This document shows, piece after piece, positions 1 to 5,271 of a DNA stretch of 5,271 nt. How positions within the stretch are numbered: position 1 is the stretch's first letter; every line of letters starts with the position of its first letter. The notes beneath the pieces were generated by a model. It worked only from the letters and a program-made list of their open reading frames with translations, was not told the origin of the DNA and made no database searches. Source of the stretch: Propionibacteriaceae bacterium. Lineage in GTDB: Bacteria; Actinomycetota; Actinomycetes; Propionibacteriales; Propionibacteriaceae. Location: the NCBI GenBank assembly GCA_024636075.1, contig JAGXHS010000179.1, positions 1-5,271 on the forward strand. Direction: 5' to 3'. Made by a program: the position numbers and the translations under genes.

Positions 1-444
<444 letters not shown>

Positions 445-452
445 GCCCGATT

Positions 453-486
453 GGCACCGACCTGTCAGCACTGGTCGGTCGGTGCC
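453..486 (+). other. Intercistronic hairpin 1 in the rpoB-rpoC spacer
   Basis: A perfect 10-bp inverted repeat begins 8 nt after the rpoB stop: GGCACCGACC (453-462) and GGTCGGTGCC (477-486), with a 14-nt loop. T452-A487 and a T451-G488 wobble can extend it. No T-rich run follows, so an efficient intrinsic terminator is unlikely, and termination here would prevent rpoC expression. A processing, stability or pausing element between the two cistrons is more plausible. The repeat is seen directly; the function is inferred. Confidence 0.6.
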
Positions 487-534
487 AGCGCTCCGGCATC
501 ACGTCGGCGCGTCCACACACCATCTCGCAGAACC

Positions 535-554
535 GATGCCCGGACACGGGCATC
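535..554 (+). other. Intercistronic hairpin 2 (8-bp stem, 4-nt loop)
   Basis: GATGCCCG (535-542) and CGGGCATC (547-554) form a perfect 8-bp stem closed by the tetraloop GACA. The left arm can alternatively pair with an upstream GGCATC at 495-500, so two mutually exclusive folds are possible. The stem also contains an ATG (536-538) that is in frame with rpoC, which would be occluded in the folded state. No function is known to me. Confidence 0.5.
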
Positions 555-566
555 ACGCTCAAGGCA

Positions 567-583
567 CCTGCCGGCCCGGTAGG
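567..583 (+). other. Small hairpin overlapping the AGGGG upstream of rpoC
   Basis: CCTGCC (567-572) can pair with GGTAGG (578-583), using one G-U pair and a 5-nt loop. The 3' arm includes the first bases of the purine-rich ribosome-binding region before rpoC. It could modulate ribosome access, but six pairs with a wobble may be chance in GC-rich DNA. Confidence 0.3.
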
Positions 584-600
584 GGAAAGAAGAAGAGAAA
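581..600 (+). promoter_or_regulatory. Purine-rich ribosome-binding region of rpoC
   Basis: An unbroken 20-nt purine tract runs up to 1 nt before the GTG start. The best Shine-Dalgarno-like core, AGGGGA (581-586), is about 15 nt from the start, further than usual. The better-spaced GAAGAG (592-597) is only a partial match. The tract supports initiation at 602 rather than at upstream in-frame codons, none of which has a good ribosome-binding site, but the site itself is weak. Confidence 0.6.
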
Positions 601-601
601 C

Positions 602-4549
<3,948 letters not shown>

Positions 4550-4564
4550 TCACCAGCTGACTGC

Positions 4565-4606
4565 ACGACACGAATGGGCATCCCTCGGGGGTGCCCATTC
4601 GTGCGT
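4565..4606 (+). terminator. Strong GC-rich hairpin terminator after rpoC
   Basis: CACGAATGGGCA (4569-4580) pairs perfectly with TGCCCATTCGTG (4592-4603). The stem continues inward through a T-G wobble (4581/4591) and three C-G pairs to a 3-nt loop. Outward, it adds three pairs (4565-4567 with 4604-4606) after a single-base bulge at 4568. The stem of about 16-19 bp starts 15-19 nt after the rpoC stop. No T-run follows, which is common for actinobacterial terminators. It very probably ends the rpoBC transcript. Confidence 0.88.
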
Positions 4607-4633
4607 CTGCAGGTGGCTGTTGGTGCTTCCTGT

Positions 4634-4659
4634 GAGCCCGCCCGGCCGGGCCGTGGCTC
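4634..4659 (+). other. Second GC-rich inverted repeat downstream of the rpoC terminator
   Basis: GAGCC (4634-4638) and GGCTC (4655-4659) flank a perfect 12-bp palindrome, GCCCGGCCGGGC (4640-4651). Together they fold into an imperfect hairpin with bulges near 4652 and 4654. TGT 4631-4633 and ACA 4661-4663 could extend it past one more bulge. It may be a back-up terminator or a transcript-stability element. The composition is so GC-rich that chance is a real alternative. Confidence 0.35.
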
Positions 4660-4772
4660 GACACGCCCCCAGGTCGTCCCGGACCCGCAGCGGCAAACAG
4701 TGAGGCGCATCCACGGACCGCTTCGAGGTGCCGAGCTGCCGGATGGGTGGTAGCCATGAAAAGCTGAACCCC

Positions 4773-5271
4773 ATGGTGCATTCTTCCGACGTGATCGACC
4801 TGCTCAGCCAACTGATCGGATTCGACACCAGCAACTGGGGCGGTGGCAGGGCGCACGGCGAACTCGAGTGCGCCGAATGGATCGCAGGGCAGTTGGAGGA
4901 CATCGGTCTCGAACCCCACATCTTTGCCCGCAAGGACGCCCCCGCTCGAGCCAATCTCGTGGTTCGCGTCCGTGGGCACGACTCCACTCTGTCGCCGCTC
5001 CTCGTCCACGGACATCTCGACGTGGTGCCCGCCGAGGCGGAGCAGTGGAGCCATGATCCATTCACCGCCATCGTCAGCGACGGCTGGGTGATCGGCCGGG
5101 GGGCGATGGACATGAAGGACATGTGTGCCGCCATCCTGTCCACCCTGCTGCAGTGGGGTGACGAAGGCATTCGGCCCCGCCGCGATCTGGTGGTGGCATT
5201 CATGGCCGACGAGGAGGACATGGGCCTGTTCGGAGCAGAGTGGTTGGTGGCCAAACATCCCCAGCTGTTCA
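4773..5271 (+). CDS. M20-family zinc metallopeptidase, N-terminal 166 residues (3' end outside window)
   Basis: This is the start of a cytosolic M20/M25/M40-type metallohydrolase (the dipeptidase, acetylornithine deacetylase and succinyl-diaminopimelate desuccinylase superfamily). The M20 order of catalytic motifs is present. HGHLDVVP gives zinc ligand H81 and D83, GRGAMDMKD gives bridging D113, and ADEED gives catalytic base E147 and zinc ligand E148, followed by GLFGAEWL. There is no signal peptide. It resembles actinobacterial dipeptidase-like M20 proteins such as M. tuberculosis Rv2141c (from memory). The substrate cannot be assigned, and the C-terminal zinc ligand and the dimerisation domain fall outside the window. 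The ATG at 4773 places VIDLLSQLI about six residues in, as in relatives, but it lacks a clear Shine-Dalgarno. An in-frame ATG at 4743, with GAGGTG at 4725-4730, would add ten residues (MGGSHEKLNP). GTG 4776 and GTG 4791 are other options. The gene lies behind the rpoC terminator, so separate transcription is likely. Confidence 0.93.
   Translation, partial: MVHSSDVIDLLSQLIGFDTSNWGGGRAHGELECAEWIAGQLEDIGLEPHIFARKDAPARANLVVRVRGHDSTLSPLLVHGHLDVVPAEAEQWSHDPFTAIVSDGWVIGRGAMDMKDMCAAILSTLLQWGDEGIRPRRDLVVAFMADEEDMGLFGAEWLVAKHPQLF

Noticed and set aside
445..601. A separate promoter for rpoC in the spacer
   Set aside because: I found no TAnnnT-type -10 with a plausible -35. The rpoBC order and orientation make read-through from rpoB the simpler explanation.
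4607..4772. Sigma-70-type promoter for the M20 gene
   Set aside because: TTGGTG near 4620 and TAGCCA at 4751 resemble fragments of -35/-10 elements, but spacing and consensus fit are poor, so no promoter is called, although one is expected here.

Overview
The window comes from a high-GC bacterium, almost certainly an actinomycete. Both RNA polymerase subunits read like actinobacterial proteins: beta' opens with (M/V)LDVNFYDELRIGLA, beta has a long acidic C-terminal tail that E. coli beta lacks, and beta' carries the charged coiled-coil insertion after about residue 140 that is typical of the phylum. A family such as Propionibacteriaceae is possible, but I cannot show this from the sequence.

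Layout, all on the plus strand: (1) 1-444 is the 3' end of rpoB. (2) 445-601 is a 157-nt spacer with no recognisable promoter but three potential RNA hairpins, one of which has an alternative pairing partner. (3) 602-4549 is a complete rpoC of 1,315 residues with a GTG start. (4) 4550-4772 is intergenic. It holds a very strong GC-rich hairpin 15-19 nt after the rpoC stop, which is the likely end of the rpoBC transcript, and a second, weaker GC-rich inverted repeat. (5) From about 4773 to the window end is the 5' part of an M20-family zinc metallopeptidase gene, with its N-terminal catalytic motifs intact.

rpoB and rpoC encode the two halves of the RNA polymerase active-site cleft and are presumably co-transcribed. 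The peptidase gene lies behind the terminator and looks like a separate transcription unit with no obvious functional link to transcription. I see no tRNA or rRNA gene, CRISPR array, insertion sequence or sign of recent transfer. The long minus-strand open frames are by-products of GC-rich coding sequence.

This is mostly a core housekeeping region, and I do not see a new multi-gene system. The points most worth a second look are the structured rpoB-rpoC spacer, a bridge-helix hinge in beta' reading GGRKG instead of the usual bacterial GARKG, and a roughly 19-residue lineage insertion between the cysteines of the second zinc site.
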